Shown here: piece by piece, positions 57,569-64,000 of the stretch
How positions within the stretch are numbered: the first letter of the stretch is position 1
Layout: each line of letters opens with the position of its first letter
NCBI RefSeq assembly: GCF_026616205.1
Contig: NZ_JANHGR010000001.1
Location: forward strand, 1,550,001-1,614,000
DNA: 64,000 nucleotides
Origin: Halolamina litorea
Lineage (GTDB): Archaea; Halobacteriota; Halobacteria; Halobacteriales; Haloferacaceae
Direction of reading: 5' to 3'
Program-made: the position numbers and the translations under genes
The notes under the pieces: model-generated
Told to the model about the DNA's origin: nothing
What the model saw: only the letters and a program-made list of their open reading frames with translations
The model's database searches: none

Positions 57569-58792
57569 TTACAGCCCATGGCTGTCGTCCTCCTGGTCGA
57601 CTTTCTCCGTGACCTCGAACGTCTCCGGCGGCGAGAGCAGGCCCCACAGTGCACCGGCGGAGTGGAGCACGGTCGTGATCGGCGCCAAGAGGAGACACAG
57701 CACGGCGATACGCCGTTTCGGCTGGTGGAGATACACCCCGAGAACGGCCCAGAGGAGCAGCATTCCCAGCAGTACGAACGAGACTAGCCGGTACGCCTCG
57801 AAGAAGTACAGGTCCACCACCGGCACGAACGAGAGCACCACCAACGCCGGTATGAACGCGGTCACCGACCACGAGAGGTCCCGGATACCGTACATCAGCA
57901 CCCGATCGATGGAGAGGATGCTGTTGTCCTCCCGAGCGCCGGCGATCCACCGGCGCCGTTGGCGGAACATGGCGCCGACCGAGGGCGGTGCCTGATTGGA
58001 GACCTGGTCGGTGACGTAGGAGAACGTCGCGTCGGCCTCGACGTACGCGCGCCAGAGGAACACCGTGTCCTCGATGACGGTCGGGTAGTCCCACGTCACC
58101 TCGGCTTCGAGGGACTGCCTGATGGCCAAACCGCCGCCCCACGCGTACAGCGGGACAGTGATGGACGGGAACGCTCGCTGTTCGGCTTGGAACCCGATCC
58201 GGGTCACCTCCGCCAAGTAGGTGAGGAGGCTCGACGTCCGGCGCGGGTGTTCGCTGAGTTGGACGATGTCCGCGTCCGGAAGCCCGGCGAACTCCATGAC
58301 GTGACTGTCCTCGTCGAGGTAGAGCACGAACTCCGCCTCACAGTCGAGGGTCCGTCTGGCCCACTCGAGTGCCCGCCCCTTGTTCGTCGCGGAGCACTCG
58401 AAGGAATCGGGGACGACGGCGACCTCCGACCCGGCGATATCCATCGGCTCCTCGGCGACGACGTACCGATCGGTGAGTTCCTCGGGCAACCGATCGACCG
58501 ACCGCTGGACGACCGACTCGGCGTCGATGGTCAGGAACCGGACTTGGACGTCGTCGCTGCCGTACACCCGCTCGGGGTCCTCGTAGCGCCAGCCGTAGAC
58601 GGCGATTTCGAACAGCCAGTAGAGGCCGCCGGCGATGTAGAGGCTCATCACGGACCAGAGGAGCGTCGTCGCGACGAGATCGGGCCCCAACGCCTCCCAC
58701 GGCCCCTGCAGAGGGAGGTCTCCCCCGACCGCCACCGCGCCCTGTACCGGGACGGGGTGAGCAACCGGGGCTTCGGCGAGCGACGTACCCAC
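57569..58792 (-). CDS. Membrane glycosyltransferase family 2 (processive type)
   Basis: A 407-residue membrane enzyme. One hydrophobic segment lies at about 37-62; the catalytic GT2 domain contains DAESVVQRSVDRL, the metal-binding DED in YLDEDSHV, a second acidic site EDTVFLWRAY, and the QRRRW motif of processive transferases. The last third has three to four membrane segments. It would add sugars to a lipid or exported polymer. Single gene; its own TATA-like sequence lies upstream. Confidence 0.88.
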   Translation of the reverse strand: MGTSLAEAPVAHPVPVQGAVAVGGDLPLQGPWEALGPDLVATTLLWSVMSLYIAGGLYWLFEIAVYGWRYEDPERVYGSDDVQVRFLTIDAESVVQRSVDRLPEELTDRYVVAEEPMDIAGSEVAVVPDSFECSATNKGRALEWARRTLDCEAEFVLYLDEDSHVMEFAGLPDADIVQLSEHPRRTSSLLTYLAEVTRIGFQAEQRAFPSITVPLYAWGGGLAIRQSLEAEVTWDYPTVIEDTVFLWRAYVEADATFSYVTDQVSNQAPPSVGAMFRQRRRWIAGAREDNSILSIDRVLMYGIRDLSWSVTAFIPALVVLSFVPVVDLYFFEAYRLVSFVLLGMLLLWAVLGVYLHQPKRRIAVLCLLLAPITTVLHSAGALWGLLSPPETFEVTEKVDQEDDSHGL

Positions 58793-58933
58793 GATAAATG
58801 TGGCTCAGGAAAGATGATGTATATAACTTGTTCCTAATACGACTCATTCCGGGCTGAATTTACGGTATACTGTCGATAACCGATAATCGACGGGGAGAAC
58901 GCCGAACGGCGGGCGCGGATCGATCCGAGCCGA
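58793..58933. promoter_or_regulatory. AT-rich regulatory region upstream of the glycosyltransferase
   Basis: This 141-base stretch is the most AT-rich in its area. On the reverse strand TTATATACA (58820-58828) is a strong TATA-like box about 30 bases before the glycosyltransferase ATG. Near 58873-58890 a tandem CGATAA / CGATAA with TCGAT / ATCGA ends is present, a possible regulator site. No gene is present. Confidence 0.55.
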
Positions 58934-59548
58934 TCAGGAGAGGTCCGACCACGCGCCCCAGAACCGCTGGAGCGCGGTGAGGTGGCCGACCACCGCGAAC
59001 AGGGCGAGCAGCAGTTCCACGGCGCCGAGGCCGGCGACGAGTTCACCCGGCAGGGCGAAGGCGACGACGCCGACGAGTCCCACGAGCGCGAGGCGGTCCG
59101 CACGGCCGAGCAGGCCGCCGTACTCCCGACCCAACCCCACGGCCTGGATCTGCGTGCCGAGGTAGGAGGTGAGCAGGACGCCCGTCACCGCCAGCAGGCC
59201 GAGCGCGTAGGCGTCGGCGCCCGCGGCGAGGCCGGCGATGATCAGCACGTCGGCGTAGCGGTCGAGTACGTGGTCGAGCAGGTCCCCGCCCTTCGAGTCG
59301 GTGCCGAGCGTCCGGGCGAGCGCGCCGTCGACGAGGTCAAGCCAGCCGTTGGCGAACACGAAGAAACTGGCCGCGAGGTAGAGCCACGCCGGCCCCGACG
59401 CGCCGCCGACGTAGAACGCGCCGGCGGCAGCGCCGGCGAAGCCGAACGCGATCACGCTCACGCCGTCGGGAGTCAGCCCCAGCGCCTCGGCGGCGTCGAC
59501 GAACGGCACGAGCATCCGGTCTGCGACCTCGCGGAAGCGGTGGAGCAT
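58934..59548 (-). CDS. CDP-alcohol phosphatidyltransferase family protein
   Basis: A 204-residue membrane enzyme of phospholipid head-group synthesis. The signature D-G-x2-A-R-x8-G-x3-D-x3-D is complete in DLVDGALARTLGTDSKGGD followed by LLDHVLD. About six membrane segments are seen. It transfers a CDP-linked archaeol to an alcohol such as glycerol or inositol phosphate, but the acceptor is not known. Its start follows the adenylate kinase stop directly; it is the third gene of the hisC-adk unit. Confidence 0.9.
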   Translation of the reverse strand: MLHRFREVADRMLVPFVDAAEALGLTPDGVSVIAFGFAGAAAGAFYVGGASGPAWLYLAASFFVFANGWLDLVDGALARTLGTDSKGGDLLDHVLDRYADVLIIAGLAAGADAYALGLLAVTGVLLTSYLGTQIQAVGLGREYGGLLGRADRLALVGLVGVVAFALPGELVAGLGAVELLLALFAVVGHLTALQRFWGAWSDLS

Positions 59549-60106
59549 CTACAGCGCCCCCGTGAAGTCGACGGTGCCGGCCGACGGCTCGCGCTCGCCC
59601 CGGAGGACGGCGACGGCGTCGTCGACGACGGTCTCGACCGGCCGGTCGGTGGTGTCGATCTCGTAGACGCGGTCCTCGCCGTACTGCCGGACGGACTCGC
59701 TGAGTACGATGTCGAGGGCCTCGCTCTCGGCGTTCTCGGCGGCCTTGGCCTCCGCCTCGCCGCGCTCGGTCAGTCGGTCCGCCAGTTCGTCGGGGTGACA
59801 GCGCAGCACGATGGCCGCGTCGGCCTCGAAGTGGTGGGCGAGGTGGGAGTCGAGCAACCCCGACCAGTCGCCGAGGTGCTCGCGGATCGCATCGAGGTCG
59901 GCGACGAGCGAGCCGCGCTGCTCGTCTTCGCCCTCGTGGAGCCCCTCCTCGCGGATCAGGTCGTTGAGGTGATGGACCTCGATCCCGAGGCGCTCGCCGA
60001 GGCGCTCGGCGACGGTCGTCTTGCCGGTCCCCGGCGTCCCCGTGAGGACGATCCGGTCGAAGGAGAGGTCGGCGTCGCCGCCGTCGCCGCCGTCGCTCCC
60101 GCTCAT
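59549..60106 (-). CDS. Adenylate kinase family protein (Fap7-like NMP kinase)
   Basis: A 185-residue P-loop kinase: GTPGTGKTTVAERLG (about residues 23-37), then HHLNDLIREEGL and a Walker-B-like IVLRCHPDELADRL. It resembles archaeal adenylate kinase/Fap7 (Hhp) proteins that interconvert adenine nucleotides and assist small-ribosome maturation. The first ATG at 60106 overlaps the hisC stop by four bases, so they are translationally coupled. Confidence 0.88.
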   Translation of the reverse strand: MSGSDGGDGGDADLSFDRIVLTGTPGTGKTTVAERLGERLGIEVHHLNDLIREEGLHEGEDEQRGSLVADLDAIREHLGDWSGLLDSHLAHHFEADAAIVLRCHPDELADRLTERGEAEAKAAENAESEALDIVLSESVRQYGEDRVYEIDTTDRPVETVVDDAVAVLRGEREPSAGTVDFTGAL

Positions 60107-61191
60107 GCGGTCGCCCCCAGCTCCGCGAGGACCTCGTTCAGCGTCTCGACGGCCCGCCGGGTTTCCGCCTCGGTGCCACAGGAGATCCGGACACAGCCGG
60201 GGAGGCCGAAGGAGGTGCAGTCCCGGATGATGACGCCCTCCCCCTGGGCGGCCTCGGCGACGGCGCTCCCGTCGCCCACCTCACAGAGGACGAAGTTGGC
60301 CTCGCTGGCGAACGTCGGCGCGTCGAGGTGCTCGTGGATGTGCTCGCGTGCCCACTCGGCGCTGGAGACGGACTTCTCGACGTGTTCGTCGTCGTCGAGT
60401 GCGGCGAGGGCGGCCCGGAGCGCGGCCTCGCTGGCGGCGAAGGGCGTCGAGACCTTCGCGTAGGCGTCGCCCCACGCCGAGGGGACGAGCGCGTAGCCGA
60501 TCCGCAGGCCGGCCAGGCCGTAGGCCTTCGAGAACGTCCGAAGGACCGCGAGGTTGTCGGAGGAGTCGAGGAGGCCGGCGGCGGAGTCGACGTCGGCGAA
60601 CTCCCCGTAGGCCTCGTCGACGACCACGAGCGAGTCGTCGTCGACACCCGAGAGGAGCGCCTCGATCTCCTCGTGAGCCATCGTCGCGCCCGTGGGGTTG
60701 TGCGGCGAGGTGACGAAGACGATCCGTTCGCCGTCGTAGGCGTCGAGAACTGCGTCGGCGGTCATGGCGAACCCGTCGGCCTTCGAGAGTTCGTAGGCGT
60801 GGACGTCGCCGTGGTGGTAGCGCGCGCTCATCCCGTAGTAGGAGAAGCCGGGCTCGGGAACGAGCACCGGGTCCTCGGGGTCCAGCATCGCCCGCGAGAG
60901 GTAGTCGATGGCGCCGTCCGCGCCGGGGCCGACCCAGACCTGTTCGGTGCCGAGGTCCCACTTCTCGGCCAGTCGGGCCGTGAGGTCGGTGTGGGCGGCC
61001 TTCGGGTAGACCGAGATGTCCTCGGCGGCGCCCCGGACCGCGTCGATGGCCGCGGGGCTGGCGCCGTGTGGGTTCTCGTTCGAGGAGAGTTTCACCAAGT
61101 CCGCGGGGTCGAGGCCGAGGTCGCGGGCGACCTCCTCGATCCCCCGTCCGGGGACGTACTCGGTGTGGGCGGAGAGGTCCCGTGGTTGCAT
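60103..61191 (-). CDS. hisC: Histidinol-phosphate aminotransferase
   Basis: A 362-residue PLP enzyme converting histidinol phosphate and 2-oxoglutarate to imidazole-acetol phosphate and glutamate, in histidine synthesis. The SSNENPHG signature, TSPHNPTGATM (PLP ring stacking), VVDEAYGEF, and the Schiff-base lysine in RTFSKAYGLAGLRIGYAL are all seen. Length is typical. First gene of the hisC-adenylate kinase-CDP-alcohol transferase unit; other his genes are not in the window. Confidence 0.92.
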   Translation of the reverse strand: MQPRDLSAHTEYVPGRGIEEVARDLGLDPADLVKLSSNENPHGASPAAIDAVRGAAEDISVYPKAAHTDLTARLAEKWDLGTEQVWVGPGADGAIDYLSRAMLDPEDPVLVPEPGFSYYGMSARYHHGDVHAYELSKADGFAMTADAVLDAYDGERIVFVTSPHNPTGATMAHEEIEALLSGVDDDSLVVVDEAYGEFADVDSAAGLLDSSDNLAVLRTFSKAYGLAGLRIGYALVPSAWGDAYAKVSTPFAASEAALRAALAALDDDEHVEKSVSSAEWAREHIHEHLDAPTFASEANFVLCEVGDGSAVAEAAQGEGVIIRDCTSFGLPGCVRISCGTEAETRRAVETLNEVLAELGATA

Positions 61192-61293
61192 GGCGCGACG
61201 TTCACGGTGATGGGGGATAAGGCTCCCGCCCTCGTTCGGCGGCGTCGGCCCGGAGCGCGGTATCGCGGTGCGACGTCGGTTGTCCTCGGGCCG

Positions 61294-62094
61294 TCAGTCG
61301 GCGCGCTCCTCGATGAGGCGCGTCTCGACGGCCGCCTGCACGACCTCGGAGACGTCGCCGAGGCTGTTTGAGTTGTTCGCCACCACGCCGTTGAGCAGTG
61401 CTTCGTGGTCCCGCAGGCCGGCGACGACCAGCGAGTCCTCCTCGGGCACGTCGTAGGCGTCGGCGACCGCTTCGACCACCACGTCACCCTGATCCTGGTC
61501 CTCGTCGGCGACGATGTCGAGCAGACCGCCGAAGATGTCGTCGGCCTCGACCTCGATCTTGCGCTTGAGCGTGCCGGGGGACTCCACGTCGCCGCCGAGC
61601 AGGCCCGCGAGGTAGCCCTTCACCGAGCCGACGATGTACTCGTCGAGGTTGTCCTCGCCGATCTGTTCGGCTCGGCGTGCCGCGAAGGCACGGACGAACC
61701 GGTCCATCTCGATCTCCAGCGAGGATCGCTCGTCAACGTCGGTCGCGCGGGTCTCGACCGGGCTGTCGTCCTCGTCTGCCTCGTCGTCGGCCTCGGCGTC
61801 CGACGCGTCGGCTTCCTCGGCGTCGTCGCTTTCGTCGCTTGCGTCGGTACCCTCGGGGGCGTCGTCGGCGAGCGCGTCGGCGTCGGTACCGCTCGACTCG
61901 TCGCTCTCGTCGTCGGCGTCGGCGCCGTTGCCGGTCAGCCCCGAACTCACGTCGTCCTCGTCGGCCTCGGTGTCGGCCGAATCGGTCCGGGAATTACGCC
62001 GACCGCGGCTGCCCGTCCCCTTCCCGCCCGCGCCGAGCGTGTTGATCCGACCCTCGATGTCGCGTCGCCGATCGTTGCCGCCAGTGTCAGTCAT
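61294..62094 (-). CDS. Acidic hypothetical protein
   Basis: A 266-residue protein of unknown function. Residues 1-120 are a low-complexity tract of Asp/Glu/Ser/Ala, probably disordered. The rest is a helical domain (LEIEMDRFVRAFAARRAEQ, NLDEYIVGSVKGYLAGLLGG, VEADDIFGGLLDIV, VVEAVADAYDVPEEDSLVVAG) with no motif I recognise. It lies 69 bases downstream of hflX on the same strand. A role as a chromatin- or ribosome-associated protein cannot be excluded but nothing proves it. Confidence 0.75.
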   Translation of the reverse strand: MTDTGGNDRRRDIEGRINTLGAGGKGTGSRGRRNSRTDSADTEADEDDVSSGLTGNGADADDESDESSGTDADALADDAPEGTDASDESDDAEEADASDAEADDEADEDDSPVETRATDVDERSSLEIEMDRFVRAFAARRAEQIGEDNLDEYIVGSVKGYLAGLLGGDVESPGTLKRKIEVEADDIFGGLLDIVADEDQDQGDVVVEAVADAYDVPEEDSLVVAGLRDHEALLNGVVANNSNSLGDVSEVVQAAVETRLIEERAD

Positions 62095-62163
62095 GAGTAG
62101 CACCTCGATTGGGAGCGAGAAAAAGTCAGCGGAGGATGCCCCGGGGGCGGCCCGGGCGAGCGA

Positions 62164-63708
62164 TCAGTCCTCGCGGAGTTCGGCCGCCCGGGAGCGTGCC
62201 CGTTCGACGACCGCCGGGCGGGCCGTGAACTCGATTTCGACCCGGTCACCCTTGTAGGTGGCACTCGCCCGGCCCCGTTCGTGGGCCCACGCGAGGAACG
62301 ACTGCGTCTCCCCCGTGTTGGGCAGGTCGAACGTCGCGTCGGCGTCGGGCAACGCGTCGGCGACGGCCTCGCGGAGGCTGTCGGTACCGTCCCCCGCGAG
62401 CGCGCTGACGGCGAGCGGGTCGCCGACCCGGTCGTCGGTCACGTCCGCGACGGCCGCGCGTCGAGCGTCGAGGGCGGCGTCGTCAACGAGGTCGGCTTTG
62501 TTGAGCACGACCAAGAGCTCCCCCCGCGGGTCGTCGAGTTCCGCGAGCGAGACCCGGAGTTTCTCGCGCAGTTCCGCGAGCGGGTCGCTTGCGTCGACGA
62601 CGAGAAGTGCGAGGTCGCTGTCCGCGACTGCATCGAGCGTGGTGCTGAAGGCCGCCACGAGGTCGTGCGGGATGCCGTCGACGAGGCCGACGGTGTCGGT
62701 CAGGAGCACCCGCCTGCCGTCGACGCTCGCCCGGCGCGTCGTGGTGTCGAGGGTCTTGAACAGCGAATCCTCGACCGTGGCCGCGCCGTCGAGGTCCTCG
62801 TGGTCGGGCGCCAGTTCCTCGACCGAGAGGTCCTCGGCGAGTCGGTGCAGCAGCGTCGACTTCCCCGCGTTGGTGTAGCCGGCGATGGCCACGAGGTCGA
62901 ACCCCTGTTCGCGGCGGTCGGCCCGGCGCTCGCCCGCCCGGTCGGCGACTTCGTCGAGTTTGTTCTCGACGGTCCGGATGCGCTTTTCGAGGTCGACCAA
63001 CCGGGAGCCGGTCTCGGCGGCCTTCTGCATGTGGGTCCGCTCCTCGGTCTGGCGGACCCGCGGGAGTTCGTACCGGAGCTTCGCGAGTTTGACCTGTAGC
63101 CGGGCGGCCTTCCCGCCGGCGCCGGCCTCGAAGATGTCGAGGACGAGTCGGTGGCGGTCGATGATCCGCGTCCCGTCGGGGAGCAGTTCGGTCAGGGAGC
63201 TGTACTGGCCGGGGGTGAGTTCGGTGTCGAACAGGGCCGCGTCGGCACCCGTCTCAGCCACTCTCCGGGCCAGTTCGTCGGCCTTCCCGCTCCCGAGGTT
63301 GTAGCGGTTGTCCTCGCGGCGGCGCTGGGTGACGGCCCCGACGACGGCGTAGTCCGCCGCGGCGGCGAGCCGTTCGATCTCGGTCGTGTCGGGCTGTTCA
63401 TCGCGCTTGCGGGCGACGACGATGGCGGTTCGGCCAGCGTCGCTGGTCGGCTGGTCGTCGTCGATGGTCCGGTGGTCGTCCGTCCTTGTGTCAGTCGTCC
63501 GTGTGTCGTCCGCGTGGGCGTCGCTGGTCGTGTCGTCGTTCGTCGTCGGTTCGTCGGTTGCCGATCCGTCGGCTGGTGTGTCTTGCAACGTTGGTGAAGG
63601 TGGGTCCCCCGGCGTCGGCGGGCGACGACGGCGGCGACGCCTGCGGCCGACGGGAGACCCGAGGCTGTCTGGAAACGGTGCCTCAGTGGGTCTCCCGCCG
63701 TCGCTCAC
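62164..63708 (-). CDS. hflX: GTPase HflX
   Basis: A 514-residue ribosome-associated GTPase. The HflX N-terminal domain has RRREDNRYNLGSGKADEL, and the glycine-rich region GAGGKAARLQVKLAKLRYEL; the G1 loop is GYTNAGKST at residues 277-285, G3 DTVGL and G4 NKAD are present. The first ~95 residues (proline, Arg8 run, then Asp/Thr repeats) are not part of the family. The frame starts at GTG 63708, but a TTG at about 63588 and others further in would give a normal-sized product, so the start is uncertain. Such GTPases rescue or split stalled ribosomes. Confidence 0.9.
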   Translation of the reverse strand: MSDGGRPTEAPFPDSLGSPVGRRRRRRRRPPTPGDPPSPTLQDTPADGSATDEPTTNDDTTSDAHADDTRTTDTRTDDHRTIDDDQPTSDAGRTAIVVARKRDEQPDTTEIERLAAAADYAVVGAVTQRRREDNRYNLGSGKADELARRVAETGADAALFDTELTPGQYSSLTELLPDGTRIIDRHRLVLDIFEAGAGGKAARLQVKLAKLRYELPRVRQTEERTHMQKAAETGSRLVDLEKRIRTVENKLDEVADRAGERRADRREQGFDLVAIAGYTNAGKSTLLHRLAEDLSVEELAPDHEDLDGAATVEDSLFKTLDTTTRRASVDGRRVLLTDTVGLVDGIPHDLVAAFSTTLDAVADSDLALLVVDASDPLAELREKLRVSLAELDDPRGELLVVLNKADLVDDAALDARRAAVADVTDDRVGDPLAVSALAGDGTDSLREAVADALPDADATFDLPNTGETQSFLAWAHERGRASATYKGDRVEIEFTARPAVVERARSRAAELRED

Positions 63709-63824
63709 GGCGCGGCCGGGTGGCCACGCGTCCAGGGCTCTCGCCTCCCGGCCGTCGTGTGAGCGTCGCGGGCTCAGTAGGAAACGAGCTCCATCGGCTA
63801 CGCGCTACTGGATCGGCATCCCGG

Positions 63825-63833
63825 AAAAAAAAA
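63825..63833 (-). terminator. T-run terminator of the right-edge gene
   Basis: Nine consecutive A on the plus strand (nine T on the transcript strand) lie about 27 bases after the stop of the reverse-strand gene that leaves the window. This is the clearest intrinsic-terminator-like run in the window. Confidence 0.65.
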
Positions 63834-63859
63834 GTTCGGTCGGTGTGGGGTCGAGTCGC

Positions 63860-64000
63860 TTACTCGTCGTCTTCGAGCTCGTCGACGATCTCCTCGGCGT
63901 CCACGTCGGCGTCCTCGAGGTCGGCCTCGATGTCCTCGATCTCCTCTTCGATGGCTTCGGCACCGCCCATGCCACCCATCATGCCGCCCATGCCACCCAT
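63860..64000 (-). CDS. C-terminus of a GGM-rich protein, possibly a thermosome subunit (partial)
   Basis: The last 46 codons of a reverse-strand gene that continues beyond the right edge. It starts with Gly-Gly-Met repeats (MGGMGGMMGGMGG) and ends with an acidic helix (EAIEEEIEDIEADLED and a DDE tail). GGM repeats followed by the C-terminus are usual in group II chaperonins (thermosome), but they also occur in other proteins, and the acidic end is longer than I expect for a thermosome. The stop is at 63860-63862. Confidence 0.45.
   Translation of the reverse strand: MGGMGGMMGGMGGAEAIEEEIEDIEADLEDADVDAEEIVDELEDDE

Overview
The window is a 64 kb chromosomal segment of a haloarchaeon (class Halobacteria). 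Evidence: very high GC, strongly acidic proteins, tRNA genes without encoded CCA, TATA-like boxes 25-35 bases before start codons (leaderless or very short-leader transcripts), archaeal DNA topoisomerase VI next to bacterial-type gyrase, an archaeal type IV pilus ATPase/platform pair, TatA with the haloarchaeal N-terminus, and archaeal-type CoaD. The exact genus cannot be fixed from the sequence.

Layout. 1-2.4 kb: a tandem repeat, two unrecognised reverse-strand genes (a zinc-box membrane protein and a large beta-rich protein), tRNA-Gly(TCC). 2.5-10.4 kb: housekeeping and redox genes (flavin oxidoreductase, MBL hydrolase, membrane J-protein, UDG-like protein, DUF5797, MFS carrier, HD hydrolase, peroxiredoxin, tatA). 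10.4-14 kb: tRNA-Arg(CCT) with a duplicated 3' end, then a P1B heavy-metal ATPase converging on an Lrp/TRASH metal-sensing regulator. 14-24.5 kb: a tightly packed type IV pilus-like operon (ATPase, platform protein, five consecutive proteins with RG-Q/V pilin-like N-termini, one carrying FG-GAP-like repeats). 24.7-31.8 kb: winged-helix regulator, coaD, a half-size TFB, thioesterase, a small HVO_2922-type protein, a large FAD/Fe-S dehydrogenase, an aminotransferase and a DUF123 protein. 31.9-41.8 kb: MrfA-like helicase and the chaperone set grpE-dnaK-dnaJ; dnaK and dnaJ are separated by a bacterial-type mini prolyl-tRNA synthetase and an opposing Rieske fusion protein. 41.8-45.8 kb: cupin, an isolated half adenylation domain, a full acyl/acetyl-CoA synthetase, a CPBP protease. 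46-54.7 kb: gyrB-gyrA on the minus strand, divergent from top6B-top6A. 54.7-64 kb: serine hydrolase, nucleoside phosphorylase, methyltransferase, membrane glycosyltransferase, the hisC-adenylate kinase-CDP-alcohol transferase operon, an acidic hypothetical protein, hflX, and the end of a GGM-rich protein that leaves the window.

Functional themes are protein folding (GrpE/DnaK/DnaJ, two J-proteins), DNA topology (all subunits of both type II topoisomerases within about 8.7 kb), metal homeostasis (ATPase plus TRASH sensor), and surface structures (pilus-like operon). The parts least explained by known biology are the pilus operon's FG-GAP pilin and repeat-bearing ATPase tail, the prolyl-tRNA synthetase/Rieske insertion inside the chaperone cluster, the half TFB, and the two-gene unit at the left edge.
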